This document shows positions 1-8,922 of a stretch of 64,000 nucleotides of DNA, piece by piece. Origin of the DNA: Acidipropionibacterium timonense (GTDB lineage Bacteria > Actinomycetota > Actinomycetes > Propionibacteriales > Propionibacteriaceae); the NCBI RefSeq assembly GCF_900605005.1, contig NZ_LR027558.1:158033-222032 (forward strand). Reading direction: 5' to 3'. The translations under genes and the position numbers were made by a program. Each line of letters starts with the position of its first letter. Positions within the stretch are counted from its first letter, which is position 1. The notes under the pieces were generated by a model. That model was not told the DNA's origin. It did no database searches and saw nothing but the letters and a program-made list of their open reading frames with translations.

Positions 1-3
1 ACT

Positions 4-28
4 GGCTCTTCAGGATCCAGGGTGTAGT
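4..28. repeat. ISL3 element left inverted repeat
   Basis: Exact reverse complement of 1440-1464. The transposase stop codon (10-12) lies within it. Confidence 0.9.
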
Positions 29-1317
29 CGGGGTCTGAATCCTCCGGTCTCCAGGAGTGATCTGGTGATGTAGTGGGTGAGGTTGCGGAATCCCAGGGCG
101 ATGCCGCGGAGGTGTTCGAGTCTGCCGTTGATGGCTTCACTGGGCCCGTTCGAGGTCCCGGGGTGGTCGAAGTAGGCCAGGATGTCGTCGGCCCGCTTCT
201 TCAGGGTGTGGCCCAGAGTGGTGACTTCGGGCAGGGCCTTCGGGACTTTGGTGGCGATCGCGTCGATGAGGTGGGCCATGATGCGTCTGCCCTCGGCACG
301 GTTCTCGGCGCGGTAGGCGGCCACGATCTCCTGGTAGACCGCCCAGGTGACCTGGACCGGGGCGTGGGCGTCGGCGGCGAACACCTGTTCCAGGCGGGCG
401 GCCTGCCGGTCGGTGAGCAGGTCCCGGCCCGTGTGCAGGGTCAGCCTGACCCCGAACAGGGGGTCGCCCGCCCGGCCCCGATGGCCCGTGGTGTCCTGCT
501 GGACGCGTTGGCGGGTGACATCGAGCTGGTCGCCGGCGAGCTGCACGACGTGAAACGGATCCACGACCTCGACCGCGGCCGGGAGTTCTTCGGCGGCTGC
601 GGTCTTGAAGCCGGTGAACCCGTCCATCGCCACGATCTGGATGCGGTCGCGCCAGGCCTGGTCGCGGCCGGCCAGCCAGGTCTTGAACACCTTCTTGGAA
701 CGTCCCGCCACCATGTCGAGCAGCCGGGAGGCCCCGGTGCCGTCGCGAAGCGGTGTCAGGTCGATGATCACGGTGACGTACTTGTCACCACGGCTGGTGT
801 GGCGCCACACGTGCTCGTCGACCCCGATGACCTCCACGCCCTCGAAGCGGTGCGGGTCGTCGATGAGCCGGCGGGTGCCCTCGGCCAGCACCGCATCGTT
901 GGCGGTGGTCCAGTCCACCCCCAGACCAGCGGCGATACGGGAGACCGGCAGGGGATCGAGCACCAGGCCCTCCAGTGCCCAGGCCAGCCCGCCCCGCGAC
1001 AGTTTCGCCCTCGCCTCGGCGGCCTGGTCGGTGTTCTGGCGCCACACGTGTCCGCAGCCGGTGCACCGGTACCGGCGCACCCGGATCCGGAGGATCGTGG
1101 GCCGGTGGCCCATCGGGGTATGGGCCAGCCGGCGGATCACCGTGTCACGAGGGACCCCCTGGCATCCGCACCAGTGGCACCAGTCGTCGGGGGCGACGAC
1201 CCGGCAGGCCAGGACCGTCTCCTCGTCACTGATCAGCTGGCCGGTGACCTCCAGACCGAGTTCGTCGAGACGGGCGAATGTGGTCAGGTCGGGGGTGCTG
1301 AAGGTAGCGTGGTTCAT
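10..1317 (-). CDS. ISL3-family transposase
   Basis: 435 aa DDE transposase that catalyses cut-and-paste movement of the surrounding element. An N-terminal zinc-binding region is visible (CHWCGC near residue 48 and CTGCGHVW near residue 85), followed by a helix-turn-helix region. The DDE domain shows GVDEHVWRH, then VAMDGFTGFK and DPFHVVQLA, and ends in TSNGPSEAINGRLEHLRG, which carries the catalytic Glu region of ISL3 enzymes. Length is normal for the family and the frame is intact, so the copy looks potentially active. The ATG at 1315-1317 is the obvious start. The gene reads away from the interrupted permease. Confidence 0.93.
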   Translation of the reverse strand: MNHATFSTPDLTTFARLDELGLEVTGQLISDEETVLACRVVAPDDWCHWCGCQGVPRDTVIRRLAHTPMGHRPTILRIRVRRYRCTGCGHVWRQNTDQAAEARAKLSRGGLAWALEGLVLDPLPVSRIAAGLGVDWTTANDAVLAEGTRRLIDDPHRFEGVEVIGVDEHVWRHTSRGDKYVTVIIDLTPLRDGTGASRLLDMVAGRSKKVFKTWLAGRDQAWRDRIQIVAMDGFTGFKTAAAEELPAAVEVVDPFHVVQLAGDQLDVTRQRVQQDTTGHRGRAGDPLFGVRLTLHTGRDLLTDRQAARLEQVFAADAHAPVQVTWAVYQEIVAAYRAENRAEGRRIMAHLIDAIATKVPKALPEVTTLGHTLKKRADDILAYFDHPGTSNGPSEAINGRLEHLRGIALGFRNLTHYITRSLLETGGFRPRLHPGS

Positions 1318-1439
1318 GGAGGACCTTGCGATTCACGAGGACGGGACTTAAGACACTCCGATCCTCGCGCAGGGTCCTCCCCCCACGCACCCCGGCCCCA
1401 CAGGCCAACTACAGCAGACTCTCACACAGTCAAGTCACA

Positions 1440-1464
1440 ACTACACCCTGGATCCTGAAGAGCC
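1440..1464. repeat. ISL3 element right inverted repeat
   Basis: Exact reverse complement of 4-28. The permease reading frame resumes with base 1465. Confidence 0.9.
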
Positions 1465-2282
1465 CGTTCATCCTCTTCACCGGCCTCATCATGGTGCCGC
1501 TCCTCGAGGGCATCTTCTACACCTTCACGAACTTCCAGGGCTACGGGAACTGGCACTTCATCGGGCTGCGCAACTACCAGGCGCTCTTCGGTGACCAGAT
1601 CATCTGGCAGTCCTACCGATTCACCCTCACCTATGCGGTGACCGGCACCATCCTCGTCAACGTCATCGCCCTGGGGATCGCCCTCCTGCTCAATGCGAGG
1701 ATCGCCGCCAAGAATGCCTGGCGTGGGCTCTTCTTCGTGCCCTACCTGCTGCCGGTCCTCATCATCGCGTACGTCTTCACCTACCTCTTCACCAACAACC
1801 TGCCGGCCATCGGGTCGGCACTGGGTGTCGGGTGGCTCTCGACCTCGCTGCTGGCCAACGAGCACCTGGCCTGGCTGGCCATCGTCGTCGTCGGCGTCTG
1901 GCAGGCGGTGGCCTTCAACACGCTCATCTACCTGGCCGGTCTGCAGACCGTGCCCTCCGAGGTGTACGAGGCGGCCGACGTCGACGGGGCGGTCGGCTGG
2001 CGGAAGTTCAGCCAGATCACGTTCCCGCTCATCATGCCGTACTTCACCATCAACATGGTGCTGTCGTTCAAGAACTTCCTCGGGGTCTTCGACCAGGTCG
2101 TCGCCATGACCAACGGCGGCCCGGGGACGTCGACCCAGTCCATCGCCTTCCTCATCTTCTCCAACGGTTTCAAGGGCGGCGAGTACGCCTACCAGACGGC
2201 CAACGGCGTCATCTACTTCCTCATCGTCCTGGCCATCTCGTTCGTCCAACTGCGATTCCTCCAGGGCAAGGAGCGTGTCTGA
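1465..2282 (+). pseudogene. Sugar ABC transporter permease, 5' end removed by IS
   Basis: Remainder of a MalF/UgpA-type permease (binding-protein-dependent transport family). The visible part starts inside the first membrane helix (PFILFTGLIMVPLLEGIF) and runs to the normal C-terminus. It contains the EAA loop that docks on the ATPase (EAADVDGAVGWRKFSQITFP). The native start and roughly 20-30 N-terminal residues are missing because the ISL3 element ends at 1464; they should lie left of the IS, outside the window. A frame stays open back to a TTG at 1326 inside the IS, so a chimeric protein with an IS-derived N-terminus is conceivable but would lack a normal signal-anchor. The gene overlaps the region just before the second permease, as in an operon. 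Confidence 0.85.
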
Positions 2283-2283
2283 C

Positions 2284-3120
2284 ATGTCGATCAATCCTCG
2301 ACGCCACGATCGCGTCAACTGGTGGCTCACCGCCCTCGTCGCCGTCCTCAGCCTCACGGTCCTCGTCCCGCTGTACTTCACCGTCGTCACGACCTTCAAG
2401 ACGCCGCAGGAGCTCGCCCAGTCGGCCTTCGGTCTGCCGCACCACTGGACCCTGGCGAACTTCAGGACCGCCTGGACCCTCACGAGCTTCCCCAAGCGTC
2501 TGCTCACGAGCTCGATCATCACCGTCGGCGCGGTGGTCCTCACCATCCTCACGAACTCGCTCGTCGCCTACGCCCTGGCGCGCAACCTCGAACGGCGCTG
2601 GGTCAAGGGGCTCTACTACTACTTCATCGCCGCGATGTTCGTGCCCTTCCCCATCATCATGCTGCCGGTCGTCAAGGAGACCGCGCTGCTGGGCATCGAC
2701 AACGAGGGTGGCCTCATCCTCCTCTACACGGTCTTCGGGCTGAGCTTCAACATCATGCTGTACACCTCGTACCTGCGCTCGATGCCTCTGGAGATCGAGG
2801 AGTCAGCCGCCATCGACGGGGCCTCCCGATGGAAGGTCTTCTGGCGGATCGTCTTCCCGCTGCTGGCCCCGATGAACGCCACGGTCGGCATCCTCACCTG
2901 CGTGTGGGCGTGGAACGACTTCCTCCTGCCCCTGGTCATCCTCACCGACCCGGGCACCCAGACGCTGCCTCTGGCGCAGTACGTCTTCCAGGGCAAGTTC
3001 AACACCAACTACACGGTGGCCTTCGCCTCGTACCTGCTGGCCATGGCACCCATGATCATCGTCTACATCTTCTGCCAACGGTGGATCATCTCCGGTGTCA
3101 TGAGAGGGTCGGCCAAGTGA
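2284..3120 (+). CDS. Sugar ABC transporter permease, MalG/UgpE type
   Basis: 278 aa inner-membrane permease, second subunit of a carbohydrate ABC importer. Six hydrophobic segments are apparent and the EAA loop reads EIEESAAIDGASRWKVFWRIVFP, contacting the ATPase. The ATG at 2284 is chosen because AAGGAG at 2268-2273 is 10 bases upstream; a GTG at 2275 is too close to it. The gene follows the interrupted first permease at once and precedes an alpha-galactosidase, so the likely substrate is an alpha-galactoside such as melibiose or raffinose (inferred). Transcription from the native operon promoter must now pass the IS. Confidence 0.88.
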   Translation: MSINPRRHDRVNWWLTALVAVLSLTVLVPLYFTVVTTFKTPQELAQSAFGLPHHWTLANFRTAWTLTSFPKRLLTSSIITVGAVVLTILTNSLVAYALARNLERRWVKGLYYYFIAAMFVPFPIIMLPVVKETALLGIDNEGGLILLYTVFGLSFNIMLYTSYLRSMPLEIEESAAIDGASRWKVFWRIVFPLLAPMNATVGILTCVWAWNDFLLPLVILTDPGTQTLPLAQYVFQGKFNTNYTVAFASYLLAMAPMIIVYIFCQRWIISGVMRGSAK

Positions 3121-3169
3121 GCCCTCGACCGACGCCCAACGGTACCCACCCCGAGCATCTGGAGTTCCT

Positions 3170-5281
3170 GTGACCACCACCCTCACCCACGTCGGGCGCG
3201 ACGGGGTCGGCGTCATCCTCGCGATGACCGATGACCACCTGCCCCGGATCGTCCACATGGGCGCCGATCTCGACCCCTCCGGAGATCTGGCCGCCGTCCT
3301 CGTGCCGGCCGAGACCTCGGACCGCACCGACGAACCCCCCGAGCGGTCGATCCTGCCCGAGGCCTCCCGCGGCTGGCTCGGCACCCCCGGTCTGGCCGGC
3401 TCGTTCGGCGGGCTGCACGGCCTGACGCACCTCGTCACCGATTCGGTCGAGGAGGACGGCACCGGGGTGCTCGTGCGGGCCCACGACGACCGGCTCGCCC
3501 TCACCTGGGGGCTGGCGGTCGCCCCCGGCGGGCTCGTCGCCGTCCGCGCCGTCGTCGAGAACACCTCGGACGAGCCCTACGAGCTCGCCGGACTCGACCT
3601 GTCGGTACCGGTCGGCGACTGCGCCACCGAGCTGCTGAGCTTCACCGGCCGACACCTGCGTGAACGCCAGCCGCAACGCTCGCCCTTCCTCGTGGGAACC
3701 ACCCAGTTCTCCAGCCGACGCGGCCGCACCGGCTTGCAGACGACAGGCCTGGTCGTCGCCGGGGAACCGGGGTTCGACTTCGAGCGCGGACAGGTGTGGG
3801 GAGTCCATCTGGCCTGGTCGGGGAACCATCGGGTGTGGGCCGAACGCACCCACGACGGACCGGCCGCCCTGGGCGCCGGCGAGCTCCTCGGACCCGGCGA
3901 GATCGTCCTCGGCCCGGGGGAGTCGTACACCTGCCCGGAGCTGCTCGTCTCCTGGGCCGAGGGGCTCGACGCCATGGCCGCGCGCTACCACCGGTGGCTG
4001 CGGGCCCTGCCGAGCCACCCGAGCCGTCCCCGTCCGGTCACCCTCAACACATGGGAGGCCGTCTACTTCGACCAGAACCTCGACTCCCTGGCCGAGCTGG
4101 CCCGACTCGGTGCGCAGGTCGGTGTCGAGCGGTTCGTCCTCGACGACGGGTGGTTCGGGTCACGGCGCGACGACACCTCGGGCCTGGGCGACTGGACGGT
4201 GTCGGCCGACGTGTGGCCCGAGGGGCTCGGCCCGCTGTGCGACGTCGTCACCGGCCTGGGCATGGAGTTCGGCCTGTGGGTCGAGCCCGAGATGGTCAAC
4301 TTCGACTCCGACCTGGCGCGGGAACACCCCGAGTGGATCCTCGGCGAACGCGAGCACCCGGCCATGAACGCCCGGCACCAGCAGGTCCTCGACCTGGCCA
4401 ACCCCCAGGCGTGGGAGCACATCCGGGCCAGGCTCGACGACCTGCTCACCCGGTACCCGATCAGCTACCTCAAGTGGGACCACAACCGCGACACCCACGA
4501 ACCGGTCGATCCGGTGACCGGGAGGATCAAGGCGCACGAGGAGACGGCCGCGTACTACCGCCTCGTCGACCGGCTCAAGGCCGACCACCCGGGCCTGGAG
4601 ATCGAGTCCTGCTCGGCCGGCGGAGGTCGGATCGACCTGGGGGTGCTCCAGCACACCGACCGGGTGTGGACGAGCGACTGCATCGACCCCCTCGAGCGCC
4701 AGACCATCCAGACGTGGACCTCGATGCTCGTGGCCCCCGAGTACCTCGGCTGCCACGTGGGAGCCCCGCGGGCGCACACGACCGAGCGGACCCATGACCT
4801 CACCATGCGGGCCGCGACGGCGCTGCTGGGCCACTTCGGTATCGAGTGGGACCTCACGAGGACCAGCGACGAGGACCTCGCCGGGCTGGCCGCCTGGGTC
4901 GAGGTGCACCGGGCCTGGCGCGAGGTCATCGCCACCGGATCGCTGCACCATCGGGCCAGCGGCTCGACCCTCTCGGGTGAGGGAACCCCCGCCCGCCTGG
5001 TGACGAGCCTCGTCTCGCCGGAGCGCGACCGGGCCCTCGTCGTCCTCGCCCAGTTGGCGACCCAGCACCGCTACCCGGCCGAGCCGCTCACGGTGCCGGG
5101 GCTCGACCCGGACCGCCGCTACCGGGTGCGGGCCGTCGACCCGACCCCGGGGCGCGCCGCCCAACCGGCCTGGGTCGGCCGGGAGGTCGTCCTCACGGGG
5201 GCCGCGCTCGACCGGATCGGCGTGGCCACCCCGACGATGTACCCCGAGACGGCCTGGGTCGTCGAGCTCACCGCGGTCTGA
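3170..5281 (+). CDS. Alpha-galactosidase, GH36
   Basis: 703 aa cytoplasmic glycoside hydrolase that releases terminal alpha-linked galactose. An N-terminal beta-sandwich region is followed by the TIM barrel. The GH36 signatures are present: LDDGWFGSR, then YLKWDHNRD with the nucleophile Asp at about residue 437, and CSAGGGRIDLG leading to WTSDCID with the acid/base Asp at about residue 503. Length is normal for bacterial GH36. The GTG start at 3170 has GGAG 5 bases upstream. It is the last gene of the transporter cluster. The gene itself is intact even though the upstream permease is not. Confidence 0.94.
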   Translation: MTTTLTHVGRDGVGVILAMTDDHLPRIVHMGADLDPSGDLAAVLVPAETSDRTDEPPERSILPEASRGWLGTPGLAGSFGGLHGLTHLVTDSVEEDGTGVLVRAHDDRLALTWGLAVAPGGLVAVRAVVENTSDEPYELAGLDLSVPVGDCATELLSFTGRHLRERQPQRSPFLVGTTQFSSRRGRTGLQTTGLVVAGEPGFDFERGQVWGVHLAWSGNHRVWAERTHDGPAALGAGELLGPGEIVLGPGESYTCPELLVSWAEGLDAMAARYHRWLRALPSHPSRPRPVTLNTWEAVYFDQNLDSLAELARLGAQVGVERFVLDDGWFGSRRDDTSGLGDWTVSADVWPEGLGPLCDVVTGLGMEFGLWVEPEMVNFDSDLAREHPEWILGEREHPAMNARHQQVLDLANPQAWEHIRARLDDLLTRYPISYLKWDHNRDTHEPVDPVTGRIKAHEETAAYYRLVDRLKADHPGLEIESCSAGGGRIDLGVLQHTDRVWTSDCIDPLERQTIQTWTSMLVAPEYLGCHVGAPRAHTTERTHDLTMRAATALLGHFGIEWDLTRTSDEDLAGLAAWVEVHRAWREVIATGSLHHRASGSTLSGEGTPARLVTSLVSPERDRALVVLAQLATQHRYPAEPLTVPGLDPDRRYRVRAVDPTPGRAAQPAWVGREVVLTGAALDRIGVATPTMYPETAWVVELTAV

Positions 5282-5293
5282 GGGGGTCCTGTC

Positions 5294-5345
5294 GGAGGGG
5301 TGTGCGTTCGGGCCGCGTAGTCGCGGCCCGAACGCACACCCCTCC
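5294..5345. repeat. Large perfect palindrome, 24-bp arms
   Basis: Arms 5294-5317 and 5322-5345 are exact reverse complements around the loop TAGT. The core TGTGCGTTCGGGCCGCG closely resembles TGTGCGTTGGGGCCGTG in the two palindromes at 51.7 and 54.1 kb, so it looks like a member of the same dispersed family. It lies between convergent genes and could terminate both transcripts. Confidence 0.8.
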
Positions 5346-5360
5346 CAGGGTCGACAACGC

Positions 5361-5392
5361 AGGTGGCCCCCGGCTCACGCCGGGGGCCACCT
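5361..5392. terminator. Hairpin terminator between convergent genes
   Basis: Arms AGGTGGCCCCCGGC and GCCGGGGGCCACCT are perfect around TCAC. No U-tract follows, as is common in high-GC actinobacteria. It serves the alpha-galactosidase and/or the CoA-transferase. Confidence 0.65.
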
Positions 5393-5405
5393 CGTCACGG
5401 AAGGG

Positions 5406-6920
5406 TCAGGAGAGCTTCATCGTCCCGGTCTCGAGGAAGCGGGTGTGCCAGGAGTAGGCCTCGCCCAGCAGGTGCGGGGTGTGCTTGAACTTGCAGTCGC
5501 GCAGCGAGCGGTCGTAGTAGTCCTGGAGCATCGGCCGGTAGTCCGGGTGGGCGCAGTTCTCGATGATCTTCGGGGCGCGCTGGCGGGGGGCCAGGCCACG
5601 CAGATCGGCGATGCCCTGCTCGGTGATGATGACCATGGCGTCGTGCTCGGTGTGGTCGACGTGCGAGACCATCGGGACAATCGCCGAGATGCCGCCGCCC
5701 TTGGCCGTCGACGGGGACACGAAGGCCGAGATGTAGGCGTTGCGGGTGAAGTCGCCCGACCCGCCGATGCCGTTCATCATCCGCGAGCCCATGACGTGGG
5801 TCGAGTTGACGTTGCCGTAGATGTCGGCCTCGATCATGCCGTTGGCGCCGATGACGCCGAGGCGACGGATGACCTCGGGGTGGTTCGAGATCTCCTGCGG
5901 GCGCAGGATGATGTGCTCGCGGTAGAAGGCCGCGTTGTCGTTCATCTTGTGCGCGTAGTCCGGCGACAGCGAGAAGGCGGTGGCCGAGGCGACGTCGAGT
6001 TTGCCGGCGTCGATGAGGTCGATCATGCCGTCCTGGATGACCTCGGTGTACGAGGTGAGGTGCTCCAGGTCCGAGTGCAGCAGCCCGTCGAGGACGGCGT
6101 TCGGGATGTTGCCGACGCCCGACTGCAGCGGCAGGAGGTTCCTGGGCATGCGGCCCTGCTTGACCTCGTTGTCGTAGAAGTCGAGGAGGAACCCGGCGAT
6201 CTTGCGGGAGTCGTCGTCGATCGGCTTGAAGGGCGAGTTGCGGTCGGGGCCGTGGGTCTCGATGATCGCCGCGACCTTGTTCTGCGGGATGTGCAGGAAC
6301 TTGTCGCCGACGCGGTCCCCGGGGTGGGTGATCGGGATGGGGACGCGGTTCGGGGGCAGGGCGAAGCGCCCGTAGATGTCGTGCATGCCCTCGAGGTCCT
6401 CGGACTGCCACGAGTTGACCTCGATGATGACCTTCTCGGCGACGTCGCAGTAGACGGCGTTGTTGCCGACCGAGGAGGTGAGGACGATGTCCCCGTCCTC
6501 GGTGATCCGGGTGGCCTCGATGACGGCGAAGTCGACCTTGCCGAAGAAGCCCTGCCGGACCATCATCCCCGACTCCGACAGGTGGATGTCGGTGTAGTAG
6601 CTCGTCCCGTCGTTGATCTTGTTGCGCATCGTCGGGTCGGACTGGTACGGCATGCGCCAGCCGATGCCGTCGATCCCGGCCAGCGCTCCGTCGAGCTCCG
6701 GGGCCGTCGAGGCGCCGGTGAAGACGTTGACGGTGAACTTCTCGCCGCGGTCGTGCGCGGCCTTGATGCGCTGGGCGAGGGCCCCCGGGAACTCCTTGGG
6801 GTAGCCCGACCCGGTGAACCCGCCGAAGCCGATCTGGGCGCCGTCGTTGACGAGGGCGGCTGCGTCCTCGGCGCTCATCACCTTCTGACGCAGAAATGGG
6901 TTGGCAATCCGCTCTGACAT
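5406..6920 (-). CDS. Acetyl-CoA hydrolase/transferase family CoA-transferase
   Basis: 504 aa class I CoA-transferase of the acetyl-CoA hydrolase family, resembling succinyl-CoA:acetate and propionyl-CoA:succinate CoA-transferases. These move CoA between acyl groups through a glutamyl thioester. Visible hallmarks are GFGGFTGSGYPK near the N-terminus, the conserved QSGVGNIPNAVL segment, and a C-terminal GSGDFTRNAYIS/ITEQGIADLRGLAPRQRA block. In propionibacteria this enzyme would couple propionate release to succinate activation, which fits the transcarboxylase genes in the same window (inferred). The ATG at 6920 is chosen over an upstream in-frame start at 6944 because AGGAGG lies 4 bases before it. 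Exact acyl specificity cannot be read from sequence. Confidence 0.9.
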   Translation of the reverse strand: MSERIANPFLRQKVMSAEDAAALVNDGAQIGFGGFTGSGYPKEFPGALAQRIKAAHDRGEKFTVNVFTGASTAPELDGALAGIDGIGWRMPYQSDPTMRNKINDGTSYYTDIHLSESGMMVRQGFFGKVDFAVIEATRITEDGDIVLTSSVGNNAVYCDVAEKVIIEVNSWQSEDLEGMHDIYGRFALPPNRVPIPITHPGDRVGDKFLHIPQNKVAAIIETHGPDRNSPFKPIDDDSRKIAGFLLDFYDNEVKQGRMPRNLLPLQSGVGNIPNAVLDGLLHSDLEHLTSYTEVIQDGMIDLIDAGKLDVASATAFSLSPDYAHKMNDNAAFYREHIILRPQEISNHPEVIRRLGVIGANGMIEADIYGNVNSTHVMGSRMMNGIGGSGDFTRNAYISAFVSPSTAKGGGISAIVPMVSHVDHTEHDAMVIITEQGIADLRGLAPRQRAPKIIENCAHPDYRPMLQDYYDRSLRDCKFKHTPHLLGEAYSWHTRFLETGTMKLS

Positions 6921-7090
6921 CTGTCCTCCTGCCGGTTGCGGCACGTGATCTCGTGCACCGTCAGGACACCACGGGGCGCACCCGACGGAATGCTGTCACT
7001 GTACCGAAGCCCGGCCGCGCGCAGGCCGGCGGGGCAAGGCAACCCGGGTCGGCCGGGCGGGGGCGCGTGCCGGGTCCCGACGGCAGGTGC

Positions 7091-8014
7091 TCAGGCGACG
7101 ATGTTCTCGAGCTGCTCGCCGGCGGCCAGGTGCTGCAGTTGACGGCGCAGCAGGGCCGAGGCGCGGCTCCAGAACCCTTCGGCCGCCCCGCCGACATGGG
7201 GGCTCATGAGGACCCCGGGGGTGGTCCACAGCGGATGGTCGTCGGGCAGCGGCTCGGGATCGGTGACGTCGAGCCCGGCCCGCACGTGGCCCGACCGGCA
7301 GGCGGCGACGAGGGCGTCGGTGTCGACGACCGATCCGCGTCCGACGTTGACGAGCAGCGCTCCCTCCTTCATGGCCGCCAGGAAGGGCGCGTCGACGAGG
7401 TGCCGGGTGGCCTCACCGCCCGGGACGACGATGATGACGACGTCCTGGTCCACGAGCATCCCGCCGATCTCGTCGATGCCGTGGACGGCGTCGACCAGCT
7501 CGTCGCCGGGGTGGGGACGTGAGGCGACGGCGGTGATGCCGGCCGGCTCGAAGGCGGCCACCCGGCGGGCCACCGCCCGACCGATGCTGCCGTAGCCGAC
7601 GATCATGACGTGCTGGTCGGCCAGCCCCGGGCAGAAGCCCTGGCGCTGCCAGGTGTGACGCCGGTGGTTGTCGACCCACTGCCACACTCCGCGTTGCAGG
7701 GCCAGGGTGAGGGTGAGGGCCAGCTCCGAGGTGGCGGCCGAGTGGACGCCGCGGGCATTGGCCAGGGTCACGCCCGGCCCGATGTGGGGCAGGGCGTGCT
7801 CGAACCCGGCCGAGAGGAGCTGCACGACTCGGACGCTCGGGGCCTGGGGGAGGAATCCCCATTCGTGTCCGGACAGGTGGTCCGGCATGCACACGAGGTC
7901 GATCTCGTCGGCCCGTTCCGGGGTGCCGTCGAGGTCCCAGGGGACGACGTCGACGCCGTCGACCGGTCCGACGCGGTCGATCCACTCGCCGGGCAGGGAG
8001 GCCACCGGGGTCAT
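7091..8014 (-). CDS. D-isomer-specific 2-hydroxyacid dehydrogenase
   Basis: 307 aa NAD(P)-dependent oxidoreductase of the D-2-hydroxyacid dehydrogenase family. The nucleotide-binding domain begins at VMIVGYGSIGRAVARR and the catalytic region includes NVGRGSVVDTDAL and SPHVGG with the active-site His. The substrate is unknown; close relatives act on phosphoglycerate, glyoxylate or hydroxypyruvate-type acids. The start at 8014 is preceded by GAGGAG and overlaps the stop of the upstream mutarotase gene by ATGA (8011-8014), so the two are translationally coupled. Confidence 0.85.
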   Translation of the reverse strand: MTPVASLPGEWIDRVGPVDGVDVVPWDLDGTPERADEIDLVCMPDHLSGHEWGFLPQAPSVRVVQLLSAGFEHALPHIGPGVTLANARGVHSAATSELALTLTLALQRGVWQWVDNHRRHTWQRQGFCPGLADQHVMIVGYGSIGRAVARRVAAFEPAGITAVASRPHPGDELVDAVHGIDEIGGMLVDQDVVIIVVPGGEATRHLVDAPFLAAMKEGALLVNVGRGSVVDTDALVAACRSGHVRAGLDVTDPEPLPDDHPLWTTPGVLMSPHVGGAAEGFWSRASALLRRQLQHLAAGEQLENIVA

Positions 8015-8910
8015 CGTTGCTCCTCGGGCGCGACGGTGATCCGCGTCCTCGTCGTGACGCTGGTGCCGGGCGCCAGGGTGAGCGCGTGCTCCTTGGCGTA
8101 CCCGGTCTCGACACAGACGAAGTCGCGCCAGGCGGCGAGGGCAGGGGAGGGGTCGGCCGGCATGACGCCGCGGTACGGATTCCACACGACGACGGTCGGG
8201 CAGCCCTCGGTGGCCAGATCGATCCGTCGGCCCCAGGCGGGGTCGACGAGGGCGACGGTCCTGGCGCGGCCGGGCGCCCCGGCGTCACCGGGGTCGGCGG
8301 CGAGGTCGTCGGCGTGGCTCGGGTCGGCGTCCTGGACGACGGTGTCGGTGCCCGGGACGATCGGCATGATGTCCTCGTCGAAGACGCCGCGGGTGTCGTC
8401 GACGGTGTTCCACCAGCTCGCCCCGGCGACCCCCTCGACCCGGGAGCGGGCGGCGTCACCCACCCGGAAGTAACTGTGCCACATGGCCTCGACCGTGACC
8501 GGCTCGGCGCCCTCGTTGGTGAGGGTCAACCGCAGGTCGAGGGCGTCGTCGGTGAGGTGGACCTCGTGCCGGACGGCCACCCGGTCGCGTGCCGGGTCAT
8601 CGGCGGCGGGCAGGGCGAGGACGACCTCGAGGCCGTCCGCGGTCGAGGAGCTGACCCGGGTGAAGTCGAGGGTGCGGGCCGGGCCGTGCTGCGGGTCGAG
8701 GGTGCCGTCGGGTCCGTGGCCGAACCACGGCGCGCACACGGGGATGCCGCCCTCGAGGACGCCCGGATGGCTCACCGGGTGGTCGGGGTCGGTCCAGATG
8801 ACGGGATGGGCGGCGTCGGCCGGTTGCCAGGCCAGGACCTGCGCGCCGTGGTCGGCGACCTGCCAGCGTCCGTCACGTGCCTGGGTCAGGGGTCCGGGGA
8901 GGGTGCTCAT
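8011..8910 (-). CDS. D-hexose-6-phosphate mutarotase (YeaD-like)
   Basis: 299 aa aldose-1-epimerase superfamily protein of the glucose-6-phosphate 1-epimerase group, interconverting alpha and beta anomers of hexose 6-phosphates in the cytoplasm. Family features are GGIPVCAPWFG near residue 54, MWHSYFRVGDA with a conserved His, and VVWNPYRG followed by FVCVETGYA with the catalytic Glu near residue 268. Length is typical. No Shine-Dalgarno precedes the ATG at 8910; instead TAGCGT sits exactly 6 bases upstream, suggesting a leaderless mRNA. It heads a two-gene unit with the downstream dehydrogenase. Confidence 0.87.
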   Translation of the reverse strand: MSTLPGPLTQARDGRWQVADHGAQVLAWQPADAAHPVIWTDPDHPVSHPGVLEGGIPVCAPWFGHGPDGTLDPQHGPARTLDFTRVSSSTADGLEVVLALPAADDPARDRVAVRHEVHLTDDALDLRLTLTNEGAEPVTVEAMWHSYFRVGDAARSRVEGVAGASWWNTVDDTRGVFDEDIMPIVPGTDTVVQDADPSHADDLAADPGDAGAPGRARTVALVDPAWGRRIDLATEGCPTVVVWNPYRGVMPADPSPALAAWRDFVCVETGYAKEHALTLAPGTSVTTRTRITVAPEEQR

Positions 8911-8916
8911 GGGACC

Positions 8917-8922
8917 ACGCTA
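8917..8922 (-). promoter_or_regulatory. -10 hexamer TAGCGT, leaderless start of mutarotase
   Basis: TAGCGT then GGTCCC then the ATG at 8910; no ribosome binding site. Confidence 0.5.

Larger units (their letters stand above)
4..1464 (-). mobile_element. ISL3-family insertion sequence
   Basis: A complete insertion sequence. Perfect 25-bp terminal inverted repeats lie at 4-28 and 1440-1464, each starting GGCTCTTCAGGATCC from the outer end. They enclose one transposase gene on the minus strand whose stop codon falls inside the left repeat. Length (about 1.46 kb) and repeat size fit ISL3. The 8-bp target duplication expected for ISL3 cannot be checked because only three bases precede the element in the window. 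The element sits inside the 5' end of a sugar ABC permease gene. Confidence 0.92.

Noticed and set aside
73-1458. 461-codon open frame antisense to the ISL3 transposase
   Set aside because: It is the complement of a well-recognised transposase and spans the terminal repeat; no family resemblance.
1326-1464. N-terminal 46 codons joining the IS to the permease as the native start
   Set aside because: The segment lies wholly within the insertion sequence, so it cannot be the original N-terminus of the permease.
6941-6956. GCACG-TGATCT-CGTGC inverted repeat before the CoA-transferase as an operator
   Set aside because: Arms are only five bases in a GC-rich context, and it lies just upstream of the ribosome site without a clear promoter; too weak to call.
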